Positions 1-9,925 of a DNA stretch of 64,000 nt are shown here, in pieces; positions within the stretch are counted from its first letter, which is position 1; each line of letters opens with the position of its first letter. Source of the DNA: Wolbachia endosymbiont of Spodoptera picta (GTDB lineage: Bacteria > Pseudomonadota > Alphaproteobacteria > Rickettsiales > Anaplasmataceae); the NCBI RefSeq assembly GCF_018141665.1, contig NZ_CP067976.1, positions 1,275,721 to 1,339,720 on the forward strand, read 5' to 3'. Under the pieces are notes generated by a model. That model was not told the DNA's origin, did not search any database, and worked only from the letters and a program-made list of their open reading frames with translations. The position numbers were made by a program, and so were the translations under genes.

Positions 1-22
1 AGCTACAACCATAGTTTACTTT

Positions 23-1912
23 TTGATATCAAAAAGGCTGCTGAAAATTCTCTATTTAATATTAATCAATTTAGGAATATGTGCTACATTAGAGCAACTT
101 TCGCTCGGTATCACTACTAGGTACATGCACAGTGGAATAGTCGGCAATACTCTAATTAGCCACTGCCCGTTTTACATATTCACAGTAGTAGTATCAATAG
201 GTATTGTAGGATTGATTGGTTGGAAGAGAACGGTTTATTCTTTGCTTTTCCTATGTAAAAAAATATTTTCCCTTTTTACAAAGGTTCTGTTTTTCAGGTT
301 ACGTAAAACTACTGATTATTCAATAGCACCATTAGTAATAGAGGGAAAATATAGAATCATTAGACAACAACCAAAAGAAAGACAGAAGAAAGCTACCGAA
401 GAGATTTTTAAACCACCTTCTAGCGAGTTTGAGTTTCCAAGCATTCACTTACTTTCTAAAGTGGAAGAATCTATGCAGAGAAAACAGTTGAATGCATTAG
501 AGAGCAATAAGAATTTATCTCTGCTCGAACAGGTGCTGAGTGATTTTGGCGTGCAAGGAAAAATTATAAGTGTATGTTATGGACCGGTTGTGACTTTATA
601 CAAACTTGAACCACAAGCAGGTACAAAATCTGCAAGAGTGATTGGTCTTGCAGATGATATTGCACGTTCAATGAGTGCACTTTCTGCACGTATTTCAATA
701 ATTCGTGGACAAAATGCCATGGGAATAGAATTGCCAAACAAGGAGCGAGAGATTGTGATGCTGCGTGATTTACTTGAATCGCCAGAATACCAAAATGCAA
801 ACTTAAATCTTCCAATTGCGCTTGGCAAGGAAATAAGCGGAAAACCAGTTATTGCAGATCTGACTAAAATGCCCCACTTGCTTGTTGCCGGAACTACAGG
901 GTCAGGTAAGTCGGTTGCAATTAACACGATGATTCTGTCGCTTGTTTATCGACTAAGTCCTGATGAATGCAAGATGATAATGATCGATCCAAAAATGCTT
1001 GAGCTTTCAATATATGATGCAATACCGCATCTAATAACACCAGTGGTAACAGAGCCAAAAAAAGCTGTTATTGCTCTTAAGTGGAGCGTGAAAGAGATGG
1101 AAAATCGCTATCGTATGATGTCATATTTAAATGTGCGGAATGTAATAAACTATAATCAAAAAATTACAGAAGCGATGAATAGCGGAATAGAATTGGAACG
1201 TGTTGTACAGATTGGCTTTAACTCAACAACTGGTAAACCTTTGTTTGAAAAAATACCGATTAAAATGGAGACATTTCCGTATATTGTGGTGATTGTAGAT
1301 GAAATGGCAGATTTAATGCTTGTTGCTGGCAAAGATATAGAATGCTCTATTCAACGTTTAGCTCAGATGGCTCGTGCTGCAGGGATACACATCATAATGG
1401 CAACACAACGCCCATCTGTAGATGTGATAACAGGTGTGATAAAAGCAAACTTTCCAACGAGAATTAGTTTTGCTGTTACTTCTAAGATAGATAGCCGTAC
1501 AATACTTGGTGAACAAGGGGCTGAACAATTGCTCGGTATGGGTGATATGCTTTATATGGCCTCTGGTGGTAAGATTATTCGAGTTCACGGTCCATTTGTA
1601 AGTGATGATGAGGTGCAAAATATAGCTGATCATCTAAAAACGCAAGGTGAGCCAAACTACATGGAGGAAATCACTCAAGAAGATGAAAATTCTTTCGCGG
1701 AATCAGAAGGTGAAACAGAAGATGAAGAGAACGATCTATACAAGCAAGCAGTGGCCATCATTCAGAGAGATCAAAAGGTTTCAACTAGTTACATTCAAAG
1801 GCAACTTAGAATAGGCTATAACAGAGCTGCAAATATTGTTGAAAGAATGGAGAAAGAAGGTATTGTCAGTGCTCCGAGTTACTCAGGAAAGAGAGAGATA
1901 TTGGTAGAATAA
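23..1912 (+). CDS. ftsK: DNA translocase FtsK (5' end may lie outside window)
   Basis: FtsK is the hexameric, membrane-anchored ATPase that pumps chromosome ends through the division septum. Visible here are N-terminal hydrophobic segments, a Walker A motif (GTTGSGKS, about residues 290-297), a Walker B motif (VIVDEMADLM, about 420-430) and a C-terminal winged-helix gamma domain of the kind that reads polar KOPS-like sequences (about residues 565-629). The listed start is a TTG. The frame stays open to the left edge of the window, so the true start is probably upstream and the membrane domain is only partly seen. The family assignment is secure. Confidence 0.95.
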   Translation: MISKRLLKILYLILINLGICATLEQLSLGITTRYMHSGIVGNTLISHCPFYIFTVVVSIGIVGLIGWKRTVYSLLFLCKKIFSLFTKVLFFRLRKTTDYSIAPLVIEGKYRIIRQQPKERQKKATEEIFKPPSSEFEFPSIHLLSKVEESMQRKQLNALESNKNLSLLEQVLSDFGVQGKIISVCYGPVVTLYKLEPQAGTKSARVIGLADDIARSMSALSARISIIRGQNAMGIELPNKEREIVMLRDLLESPEYQNANLNLPIALGKEISGKPVIADLTKMPHLLVAGTTGSGKSVAINTMILSLVYRLSPDECKMIMIDPKMLELSIYDAIPHLITPVVTEPKKAVIALKWSVKEMENRYRMMSYLNVRNVINYNQKITEAMNSGIELERVVQIGFNSTTGKPLFEKIPIKMETFPYIVVIVDEMADLMLVAGKDIECSIQRLAQMARAAGIHIIMATQRPSVDVITGVIKANFPTRISFAVTSKIDSRTILGEQGAEQLLGMGDMLYMASGGKIIRVHGPFVSDDEVQNIADHLKTQGEPNYMEEITQEDENSFAESEGETEDEENDLYKQAVAIIQRDQKVSTSYIQRQLRIGYNRAANIVERMEKEGIVSAPSYSGKREILVE

Positions 1913-2031
1913 TTGCTAACTTAAACCAAGGAAAGTTATTTTAAGATCAATGTATAATGATAGTTAATTTAATAATAATTTAAACATTGGGAATGTAAAA
2001 TTATAATATATTAATTAGCTAGGGGGTTAAA

Positions 2032-2517
2032 ATGGTAAAAGGAATTTTCCGCAATTGGTTAGGTATAACAGAATTGCAAGAAAGTCAAAAGATAGATGCT
2101 GAGAAGTTTGAAAAAGTTTTTGGTGAATTAAAAAAATGGCAAGAAGCTCAAAAGATAGATGTTGAGCAGTTTGAAAAAGTTTTTGGTGCATTAGAAGACA
2201 AGATTGGTACTGAGCAGTTTCAAGCTATGCAAGAGCACTTAAGCGGCTTGCAAGAAAAATTTACAGGCTTAGAAGAAAAAGTAGAAACATTTGCAGACAT
2301 GGTAGGGGGACAAGAACAAGCAATATTAACTTGTGCCATAGTCAGTGCTGTTGCTGCAATAGCTGTAACTAGTTTTGTTGCATTCTGTATCTATCAGGGA
2401 GTTAAGCTTGATAAAGAGAAGAAAAACGACTTGTCTCAAGATATGCCAAGCGGAAAGTTTAATAATGTGAATGATACCGAAAAACTGAAGAATAACTTAC
2501 AGCAAGGAAGAGTGTAA
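2032..2517 (+). CDS. Small coiled-coil protein with one membrane segment
   Basis: The function is not recognised. The first 85 residues are charged and contain a duplicated unit (KIDAEKFEKVF and KIDVEQFEKVF about 25 residues apart), which suggests a coiled coil built by internal duplication. One hydrophobic segment follows (about residues 100-122, beginning QAILTCAIVSAVAA), then a polar tail. A strong ribosome-binding site (AGGGGG) lies about 6 bases before the ATG. The gene stands alone and is followed by a hairpin. The membrane segment begins with the same QAILTC string as the end of the J-domain/ankyrin protein at 4868. A secreted or membrane accessory protein is an inference. Confidence 0.7.
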   Translation: MVKGIFRNWLGITELQESQKIDAEKFEKVFGELKKWQEAQKIDVEQFEKVFGALEDKIGTEQFQAMQEHLSGLQEKFTGLEEKVETFADMVGGQEQAILTCAIVSAVAAIAVTSFVAFCIYQGVKLDKEKKNDLSQDMPSGKFNNVNDTEKLKNNLQQGRV

Positions 2518-2532
2518 TGCTCTTTTTGAAAG

Positions 2533-2557
2533 GGTGTTACGTAAAATTTGTAACACC
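2533..2557 (+). terminator. Hairpin after the coiled-coil gene
   Basis: GGTGTTAC (2533-2540) pairs perfectly with GTAACACC (2550-2557) across a 9-base loop, 15 bases after the stop codon. The T-run that follows is weak, so termination is likely but not certain. Confidence 0.5.
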
Positions 2558-2693
2558 TTAAATTTCCTTTAGATTATGTAGGTTTTGGTAGTAAATTTTT
2601 TAGAAAGATGTTTGTATTATAAAGTTGGTAGAGATTCTGATTTACTTAAAGCTCGTTAATTGTTATCTTCTAAGGTACGATATTCATTATAGT

Positions 2694-3320
2694 ATGTTCA
2701 AGTTCTTTTCTAAGATTTTATTTATATTAATTTTTGGGTTCTTTGCTATACATAACGCTGAAGCTAAGTCTAAAGTGAAGCTCAGTAAAAGGTACATACC
2801 TCCTGGTAACCCTGGTGGTGCAAATTTTCATGTAGATGAGGATTTTGCTGAGTCGTATAAATTATACGAAAAGCGTAGGGCGCTCCTTAAGAAAAAAAAG
2901 TTACAAGGTCAAATTAATGCTAACATAAATAAAGAAGATCTAATCAAAAAATTAAAAGAAAAAAAAATTGCTAGCCTTGATAATGAGCCAAACAACGTGG
3001 GAGCTTGCATAGTTGAAGATGAAGAGGATGCTATGATCAATCAGCATGGTATTAATCTTGCACGTTTAAAGGGTGCTGTATTTATAGATCAAGAGCCAGT
3101 TTCTCAGTATGAAAGTAAGCAGCATAAAAGTGAACAACAAAAAGGGAAAAATGTTACTTCAACACGAGAAAAAAAAGTTTCCCCTATAAATGTTACTATA
3201 AAAGAAAGTCCATCAAGAAGAACGTGCTCTCATGATTCTATTACTGACCTAAATAGAACACCACAGCATAGTTTAAATGGTTCAAGTTCATTTGGCAGTG
3301 TAGTTGACACAGTAAAATAG
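2694..3320 (+). CDS. Exported hypothetical protein, charged
   Basis: The function is not recognised. The frame opens at 2625, but the ATG at 2694 is the better start because it begins directly with a signal-peptide-like sequence: MFKFFSKI, a hydrophobic core, then a possible AEA cleavage site around residue 23. The mature part is very basic, rich in Lys, Glu and Ser, and contains a short PPGNPGG element. It has no further membrane segments. It ends 16 bases before ispG and may be read with it. A periplasmic location is inferred from the signal peptide only. Confidence 0.6.
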   Translation: MFKFFSKILFILIFGFFAIHNAEAKSKVKLSKRYIPPGNPGGANFHVDEDFAESYKLYEKRRALLKKKKLQGQINANINKEDLIKKLKEKKIASLDNEPNNVGACIVEDEEDAMINQHGINLARLKGAVFIDQEPVSQYESKQHKSEQQKGKNVTSTREKKVSPINVTIKESPSRRTCSHDSITDLNRTPQHSLNGSSSFGSVVDTVK

Positions 3321-3336
3321 TGTCACGATTAATAAT

Positions 3337-4617
3337 ATGCTAGATAGAGACCTGACATTGAGTGATGATGCATATGAGTCATCGCCGGTTTCCAGGCATA
3401 AAACTCATGCTGTAAAAGTTGGACAAGTGAAGATAGGTGGAAATAATCCTATAGTTGTTCAATCCATGGCACTTGGTACACATATAGATTCTGACAACAT
3501 AAAAAGCAGTGCTCAGAAATATGCAAAAGAAGTAATAGAACTAGCGCATGCAGGTTCAGAGTTGGTGCGAATTGCTTTGAACTCAGAGGAAGTAGCAAAA
3601 ACAATACCTTATATAGTAGAGGAAATAAATAAAGAAGGCTTTGATGGTAAGATATTAGTAGGCTGTGGACAATATGAGCTCTACAGGCTGATTCAGGATT
3701 ATCCAGACAACATTAAAATTCTGGGTAAAATTAGGATAAATCCAGGTAATATAGGCTTTGGTGATAAACGTGATGAAAAATTTGAAAAAATTATAGAGTA
3801 TGCAATAACGCATGATCTTCCTGTCAGAATTGGAGTAAATTGGGGTAGTCTTGATAAGTACCTTTCACAAAAATTAATGGATGAAAACTCCTTGTCTAGT
3901 AATCCAAAAACTTCTGATGTTATATTACGTAAGACGCTTGTAATGTCTGCTCTTGGTAGTGCAAAAAAAGCTGAAAAGATTGGCCTTAATGCAGAGAAAA
4001 TAATCATTTCATGTAAAGTCAGTAGAGTGCAGGATTTAATTTTAGTTTATACGGCACTTGCAAAATCTTCCAATTATGCGCTGCATTTGGGTTTAACCGA
4101 AGCTGGTATGGGTAACAAAGGCGTAGTAAATACCACAGCAGGGCTTACTTATTTATTGCAAAATGGTATTGGAGACACTATCCGGGCTTCTTTAACTCAG
4201 CGCCCTGGTGAATCACGCACTAATGAGGTGGTAGTATGTCAGGAAATACTGCAGTCTATAGGTTTGCGCTACTTTAACCCTCAGGTGAGTTCATGTCCTG
4301 GTTGTGGACGCACAAGTAGCGATCGTTTTCGTATATTAACTAAGGAAGTAAATGGCTACATAAAAACTCATATGCCGGTATGGAAGAAAAATAATCCTGG
4401 TGTAGAGTATATGAAAGTTGCTGTTATGGGATGCATAGTAAATGGTCCTGGAGAGAGCAAACATGCAAATCTGGGGATCAGCCTGCCTGGGTATGGAGAA
4501 AAACCTGTTTCAGCAGTCTACAAAGACGGCAAATATTTCAAAACTTTACAAGGTGATAATATTTTTGAAGAATTTAAGGAAATTATTAGTGATTATGTGG
4601 AGAAGCATTACACATAA
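3337..4617 (+). CDS. ispG: 4-hydroxy-3-methylbut-2-enyl diphosphate synthase (flavodoxin/ferredoxin)
   Basis: IspG (GcpE) is the penultimate enzyme of the MEP isoprenoid pathway. It reductively opens 2-C-methyl-D-erythritol 2,4-cyclodiphosphate using a 4Fe-4S cluster. The N-terminal TIM-barrel is recognisable (VKVGQVKIGGNNPIVVQSM). The three cluster cysteines are at about residues 320, 323 (SCPGCGR) and 366 (VMGCIVNGPGE). The length of 426 residues is normal for the bacterial two-domain form. The pathway partner ispE is also in the window (21122), and the 2Fe-2S ferredoxin at 15965 is a plausible electron donor, though that is inference. Confidence 0.96.
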   Translation: MLDRDLTLSDDAYESSPVSRHKTHAVKVGQVKIGGNNPIVVQSMALGTHIDSDNIKSSAQKYAKEVIELAHAGSELVRIALNSEEVAKTIPYIVEEINKEGFDGKILVGCGQYELYRLIQDYPDNIKILGKIRINPGNIGFGDKRDEKFEKIIEYAITHDLPVRIGVNWGSLDKYLSQKLMDENSLSSNPKTSDVILRKTLVMSALGSAKKAEKIGLNAEKIIISCKVSRVQDLILVYTALAKSSNYALHLGLTEAGMGNKGVVNTTAGLTYLLQNGIGDTIRASLTQRPGESRTNEVVVCQEILQSIGLRYFNPQVSSCPGCGRTSSDRFRILTKEVNGYIKTHMPVWKKNNPGVEYMKVAVMGCIVNGPGESKHANLGISLPGYGEKPVSAVYKDGKYFKTLQGDNIFEEFKEIISDYVEKHYT

Positions 4618-4867
4618 GCCTTTCACAAGTTTGTACTTAGACTACATTCTGTTTAGTGAACGTCAAATGAGACAATAAAGAACGTAAATTTAAAAAATAG
4701 ATAATAGGGTTTCTTCTGCCTTTTTTTTATATGGTAAATTTCTTAATATTTAGATTGGCCCGGAGTAGTATAGAGATGTTATTCCAGTATCAAGGACTGA
4801 AGTTTCCTGATCTACAATATTTGTACAGTTATGAAATAGATGCAATTTGACATAAAGGCTTTACTTT

Positions 4868-6061
4868 TTGAAATTTTGGGTTACGTTTAATTTAACATAT
4901 TTCAGTGGGGAATTTATTGTAAGTAGAAAGGAAGCTTTAAAAATATTAGGTTTTGAATCAAGCGATGTGCCCAGTGAACAAGAAATTAAATCAGCGTATA
5001 GAAAATTAGCCTTGAAATATCATCCTGATAAACATTCAGAAGCTGTAAAGAAACAAAATGAGGAGAAATTTAAAAAGCTAGGTACTGCATATGAATTTCT
5101 CACTAAGGAAAATATAGAAGGGGTTAAAAATCTAACTGACGAAAATTTAAATGAAATTAATTCACCTGGAGATTTGAGGTTTTACTTATATAGAGCTCTA
5201 TATAATCAGGATATAAAATTTCTTGAAAAGCTTTTTTCCAAATTCAAAAGCAGTAAAGATGGAAGATTTGGTGATTACATCAATGAAGAACTTATTTGTA
5301 TTTACTTTCCATTATCTATTGATTTAATGCAAGCCAAAAATTCAAGAGATTATAGTATTTTGAGACTTCTTTTAGAAAATGTTGCTGACCCTAACATAAG
5401 GCTACTCAATAATAATGAAGCTTCGTTATGCTATTATATGGTTCTCAACGACAGCAGAATTGTAGAGTTATTGTTACAATATGGTGCTGACCCTAATATG
5501 GTAGATAGAAATGGTAAAAATCCGTTGTTTGAAGCGTTTTTGTGTGATGATGATCATACTATGGAAATACTTTTGAAATATGGTGCTAATCCTAATATGT
5601 TAGATGAAAATGGTCGAGGTCCATTATATCAAGCAATCAATTGTGACAACGATAAACGCGAAAAATATTTAGAGTTGCTTTTAAAGTATGGTGCAGATCC
5701 TAATCAGAAGGTTAATGGCTCCAGAGTTATAGAGTGTGCTCCATATTTCACTAATAATGGTGTAATGAATTTGATTAAAACGCTTACTCTGCCATACGGT
5801 AGCAATGATAAAGTTAAAGGGTTGATGGCTGAATACGGTGGAGTTGATAGACGTTATCTACGTGATCAAGCAATACTGACTTGTTGTTGCTTAATCGTCG
5901 CTTCTGCTACTTTTTAGTATAGCTTCTCCTTTGCGCTATGTACCGACAGCAATATTTGCACTTGCTGCATGTTTTTTTATTAAAAATGCTGTACATGCTG
6001 CATTTTTTGCAAAAGAACCTTCTACTGAGTTTACCGAAGCTAGAGGCTTGTCCAGGGATTA
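4868..6061 (+). pseudogene. J-domain plus ankyrin-repeat protein, frameshifted near its 3' end
   Basis: The readable part (4868-5917, 349 codons, TTG start) has an N-terminal J domain of about 65 residues with the HPDKH motif that contacts Hsp70. It is followed by four or five ankyrin-type units with the repeated phrase LLLKYGADPN. The frame then stops inside a hydrophobic segment (QAILTCCCLIVAS). Moving one base, the frame reads on to 6061 as a membrane segment (VPTAIFALAACFFIKNAVHA) plus a tail, so a frameshift near 5900 has probably cut off the membrane anchor. The end of the second frame runs into the terminal repeat of an IS5-type remnant. A host-interaction role is typical of Wolbachia ankyrin proteins, but is inference here. 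Confidence 0.7.
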
Positions 6062-6520
6062 GTAAAAGGCTATAATACCTAAAGTTTTAGTACTGGGTAA
6101 AGATGAGAAAAAAGCATCCAGCAGACCTAAGTCAAAGGGAATGGACAAGAATAGAAAGCTATTCCAGAGTATCATACAGGAAAGTAAGAAAAAAATATAC
6201 TATAGTTAAAAAAATGTGATGGGATACCAAGGAGAAGATTTAAAAAATCATATAAAGGAAGAATATGGTATGGATATTGAGATTGTCAAAAGGCCTTCAT
6301 GTAGGTTCTAAGTCAACAAAGACACACCGCCTTAGCTACTACCAATGAGGGATTTAAAGTACAGCCAAGAAGGTGGGTTGTAGAAAGGACTTTTGCTTTA
6401 GGAATAGAAGACTATCGAAAGAATAAGATTTACTCACTGAAAATTTCATATATCTGGCTATGAGTAGAGTTATGTTAAGGAGAGAAATATGCTTGAGTTT
6501 ATCAATTCCCTGACAAGTTC
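6045..6520 (+). mobile_element. Decayed IS5-family insertion sequence
   Basis: From 6103 the sequence reads MRKKHPADLSQREWTRIE, the start of an IS5-type transposase. Further on (about 6350-6410) it reads FKVQPRRWVVERTF, the conserved C-terminal region of that transposase, with frameshifts and a large internal deletion between. Imperfect inverted ends are visible: GGCTTGTCCAGGGATT at 6045 and the complement of AACTTGTCAGGGAATT ending at about 6519. The element is only about 475 bp, too short and broken to be active. Confidence 0.75.
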
Positions 6521-6897
6521 TAATCATTAATGTTATACACGTTCTTTTCTTTTTCTATTCTCTCTTGTTCTTCAATACAATACATAGCAAGCGGATTAGC
6601 TTTAAGTCTTTCGACTCCTATTTCTTCTCCCGTTCCATCGCAGTAACCATAAATGCCTAATTTTATTTTTTCCAACGCCTCCTTAATTTTTTCTTTTCTA
6701 TCTTTTCGGCGCTTAATTAATTCTCCATTTTCACTATCAGAATAAATACTACTATCTTCTAGATCTTGTTTCTCCAGTTCAGAGAGTATTGATTGTAACT
6801 TTAAGCTAAAGTATTCCAGTTGTTTTACGTTCATATATTCTTCATTTTCTGAAGGAACGTAATCTTCCGGTAACTTTATTTTTATTAATTTTTCCAT
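6520..6897 (-). CDS. dksA: DksA/TraR-family RNA polymerase-binding regulator
   Basis: DksA-type proteins enter the RNA polymerase secondary channel and, with ppGpp, adjust transcription of rRNA and amino-acid genes. The 125-residue protein has the acidic N-terminal coiled coil and the C-terminal motif GIYGYCDGTGEEIGVERLKANPLA. Of the four cysteines of the classical zinc finger only two remain: the pairs read CxxT and CxxE, so zinc binding is probably absent, as in many alphaproteobacterial DksA proteins. Its stop codon lies at the edge of the IS5 remnant. Start ATG at 6897. Confidence 0.85.
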   Translation of the reverse strand: MEKLIKIKLPEDYVPSENEEYMNVKQLEYFSLKLQSILSELEKQDLEDSSIYSDSENGELIKRRKDRKEKIKEALEKIKLGIYGYCDGTGEEIGVERLKANPLAMYCIEEQERIEKEKNVYNIND

Positions 6898-7005
6898 AGC
6901 ATTATCAATAAAATATATTAAAACTTATATAACTTGTAAACACAAAAAATTATACTACCCTCAAAGTAAACACTATAATTTATAATAAACATTTAAAATT
7001 CTGGT

Positions 7006-7653
7006 ATGATTAGTTTGGTAAAAAAATTAGTAATAAATGATAATAATCTTACTTATATAGTATGTATTTTTATTATAATGTTAAGTTTATCTTCATATAC
7101 ACTTGAAAACAACAGTAAACAAGAAATCATATTAACATTAACATGGATATGTGCTACATTTGTTTTGCAGATCTCTACAAATAATTTATTTACATCTGAT
7201 TATCATGATGGAATATTAGAGCAAATCTTTTTACAGCCACTCTCTTCTAGGCTGATAGTTGCTTATAAAATCTTCGCTCACTGGTTGTTATTTGGGTTAC
7301 CGATTTCAGTGATTTCTTTCATGTTCAGCTTTGCAATTCTAGGCAATAATATTGAACATTCAATAGCAGTTGGAGTGTCTTTATTATTTAATACGCTGAT
7401 AATCATTAATATTTCAGCTACTGGAAATGCATTGATGATTGGTCGAAATAACTTAGCATCAGGAGTGTCGCAAATTCTTGTTTTGCCAATGATAATGCCA
7501 ACTTTTGTATATTTCAAATTGCTAACTCAATTTGAAAATTTATCCTTGAATATTTATACACTACTAATCACCATCTTAATTTTTGTCATTTTAATTGTTA
7601 ACAGCACTATAACTACTCACATAGCATTAAAATTTGCTGTGGAGCAGGATTGA
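7006..7653 (+). CDS. ccmB: Heme exporter protein B (cytochrome c maturation)
   Basis: CcmB is the membrane subunit of the CcmABCD transporter that drives heme delivery to CcmE during cytochrome c maturation. The protein is 215 residues with six predicted membrane segments. It carries the CcmB phrases FTSDYHDGILEQIFLQPLS and HWLLFGLPIS. The length matches the family. No ccmA is adjacent, so the system is scattered; ccmH is at 17317. Confidence 0.92.
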   Translation: MISLVKKLVINDNNLTYIVCIFIIMLSLSSYTLENNSKQEIILTLTWICATFVLQISTNNLFTSDYHDGILEQIFLQPLSSRLIVAYKIFAHWLLFGLPISVISFMFSFAILGNNIEHSIAVGVSLLFNTLIIINISATGNALMIGRNNLASGVSQILVLPMIMPTFVYFKLLTQFENLSLNIYTLLITILIFVILIVNSTITTHIALKFAVEQD

Positions 7654-7829
7654 AAAAACTTACTAGTTATTTACTTGTATCTGCTTAGTTAAGGGTGTTA
7701 ACTTAAGTAGAGATGGAGACATTAAACTTCTTACATGAATTGAAGAGTTACAGCGTGTGAAACCATTATTGGATTTCAGACTGGCTGGTTATGCAAGAAA
7801 TCTAATATCTATCGAAGAGTCAGAAACTT

Positions 7830-8540
7830 TTATAACTTACCTTTAATCAACCTAACCCATGCGTGCCAATCTCTCTCACCAAGATTGCTTTCGAAAGACA
7901 GAAGATCCTTTACGGCTTTTGAGCAAATTTCTTCACTTGGAATTGACAACTCCCTATTCATTGCTAGCGTCAGGCATTGAGTTTTACAAGCTTGTTCTAA
8001 GTGATACATATAAAACATTGCTTCTTGTATAGTCTGACCACATGTTATAGATCCATGATTGTGCATTAACATCACAAAATTTTCTTTCAAATCAGCTATT
8101 AATCTTTTTCCTTCTGTATCATCAAGTGCCAGGGAATTATAATCATGGTAAGATAACTTATTATAAAAGTGCAGCGCCCACTGACTTATTGGGAGTAATC
8201 CATCCTTGAGAGAAGAAACTGCTACAATAGAAGGTGTATGTAGATGAAAAATTGCTTGAATATCTTTCCTTGCTTGATAAATGAAGCCATGGATTACATA
8301 GCCAGTTTTATTATATTGATATTCTTTGCCTTCAATTATATTCCCATCAAACGATACTTTCATCAATGAACTTTCATCTACTTCATAAAAACGTATACCA
8401 AAAGGATAAACATAAAATGATTTTTTATCTTCAGAACGTACAGAGAGATGAGTATACGTATGATCATCTAATTTAAGATAAGATAAAATTTGATAGGCGT
8501 TAACTAGGTCTCTTTTCAACTCACTATTTGTTAATAACAT
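7830..8540 (-). CDS. Class II aldolase/adducin-family protein
   Basis: This family contains zinc-dependent aldolases and epimerases such as fuculose-1-phosphate aldolase and ribulose-5-phosphate 4-epimerase, as well as non-catalytic adducin-like proteins. The 236-residue protein has the metal-ligand motif IFHLHTPS (about residues 97-104), the preceding YVIHGFIYQ, and a further histidine in LMHNHGSITCG (about 158-168). These match the usual three-histidine zinc site, so catalysis is plausible. The substrate cannot be told. It stands alone between two intergenic stretches. Confidence 0.85.
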   Translation of the reverse strand: MLLTNSELKRDLVNAYQILSYLKLDDHTYTHLSVRSEDKKSFYVYPFGIRFYEVDESSLMKVSFDGNIIEGKEYQYNKTGYVIHGFIYQARKDIQAIFHLHTPSIVAVSSLKDGLLPISQWALHFYNKLSYHDYNSLALDDTEGKRLIADLKENFVMLMHNHGSITCGQTIQEAMFYMYHLEQACKTQCLTLAMNRELSIPSEEICSKAVKDLLSFESNLGERDWHAWVRLIKGKL

Positions 8541-8762
8541 AGCTCTTGACTAAAATTTTCTAAAGATTTATACGTAAAAAAAGTTTATTACAAACTAAAA
8601 GGTGAACCTACGTTAAAATAACTTGCCTTAGGTGATTAGAGTTTACATTTCTAGATTACATAGTATTTTAACTATAAAAACGACTTTTTATGTAATATTT
8701 CATATGTTTTAAAGCCTTGTTTTTATGTTATTATAATTGTAGGTTTTAATATTAAAAATAAT

Positions 8763-9347
8763 ATGATAAACGTTGACATAAAAAAACAGCTAACAAAATT
8801 TTTCATATATATCACTGGTCTTCCAGGAAGTGGTAAACTTTCTACAGCAATAGTATTATCTAGTATGATAAATGCAGTAATTGTAAGTGGACTTGAATAT
8901 AATCAAACTTCCAAAGAAGCTCGAGATAGAATATATAACACTACACATGTTATGTTTTAGGCAATAGAAGCCTATCCTATTGACTCAAAAAATTATATAT
9001 TTGTTGATGAATTAATTAAAAATAATGATTACAACATAAGAATATATAACTCAGTAGTAGAACTTAGTAAAAAAATGAGCACAAAAATCCTCCCTATAGT
9101 ACTTAGGTGCAATCCATTGATATTACAAGAGCGTACTATATCAAAAAAGCAAAGAAAAAATAGGAAGGTTACTAATATAAATAGTATTAAATTTAGGGAG
9201 GAAGATTTATTTGTACCACAAAATGCTATAGAGGTAGAAAATTCAAATATGAGTATAAAAGAAGTAGCAGAAGAAATAGTAAGTCAGATGTACAAACTTG
9301 GCCAAATTAATAGTGTTTACGCAATAGGCAACGATTTCATATACTGA
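8763..9347 (+). pseudogene. P-loop NTPase-like protein interrupted by an in-frame stop
   Basis: One frame runs from ATG 8763 to 9347 (about 194 codons) broken by a single TAG at 8958. The first part has a P-loop (ITGLPGSGKLS, residues about 17-27). The usual Ser/Thr after the P-loop lysine is Leu, which is atypical. After the stop the frame continues as FVDELIKNNDYNIRIYN and KILPIVLRCNPLILQERT, compatible with a small nucleotide-kinase fold in which a neighbouring strand is read. An alternative ATG at 9075 allows a 90-residue C-terminal product. Its last 31 bases overlap tsaB, which converges from the other strand. The exact family is not recognised. Confidence 0.6.
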
Positions 9348-9925
9348 GGCTCATTTAAATATAGAGCCTCAACTCCATTTAATTTTTGTTTATTTTTTAG
9401 TCTATAACGGACTAATAGCCCTGCATGGCTAGCATCCAACTTTGGTAAACTGCAATCCATATATGTAATGCAGTGCGTTTCAGGCTGGAGTTCACTTACT
9501 AAAGCAGGATTTGATAGCGGTAACAAATTGAAATCAAATAACTGCGTATAAAACTTTTGATCATCTTCGATTATAGCTTTAATATTTTTTTTGCTATTTG
9601 TACAAAGTAGCGATATTGCATATGCTTGAGCTTCCAGCGCACTAACCCCATATAACGGCTTATTTGTAGCAAGATTTATACCTTGTGCAGTTGATATACC
9701 AACTCTGATTCCAGTAAAACTTCCTGGTCCAACTATCACTGCTAAATGGTCTATTTTATCGTAGCTGTAATTATGCTTATCAAACAAAGTATTGAGTATT
9801 TGAAAAAATGATTCTGCATGACTGTTGTTTGCAGAATTGCGTTCTACAAAACAATTACCATCGTAATCAATTACTGCTATTGAACTACCAGCACCTACAG
9901 TATTAATTGCTAGAATGGACATCAC
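9317..9925 (-). CDS. tsaB: tRNA threonylcarbamoyladenosine biosynthesis protein TsaB
   Basis: TsaB partners TsaD and TsaE in making the universal t6A modification at position 37 of ANN-decoding tRNAs. It is an ASKHA-fold scaffold protein without its own catalysis. The N-terminus MSILAINTVGAGSSIAV and the motif VGPGSFTGIRVGISTAQG (about residues 66-83) are diagnostic. Its length of 202 residues is typical. The start overlaps the stop of the upstream symporter gene by four bases, so the two are probably translationally coupled. Confidence 0.93.
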   Translation of the reverse strand: MMSILAINTVGAGSSIAVIDYDGNCFVERNSANNSHAESFFQILNTLFDKHNYSYDKIDHLAVIVGPGSFTGIRVGISTAQGINLATNKPLYGVSALEAQAYAISLLCTNSKKNIKAIIEDDQKFYTQLFDFNLLPLSNPALVSELQPETHCITYMDCSLPKLDASHAGLLVRYRLKNKQKLNGVEALYLNEPQYMKSLPIA

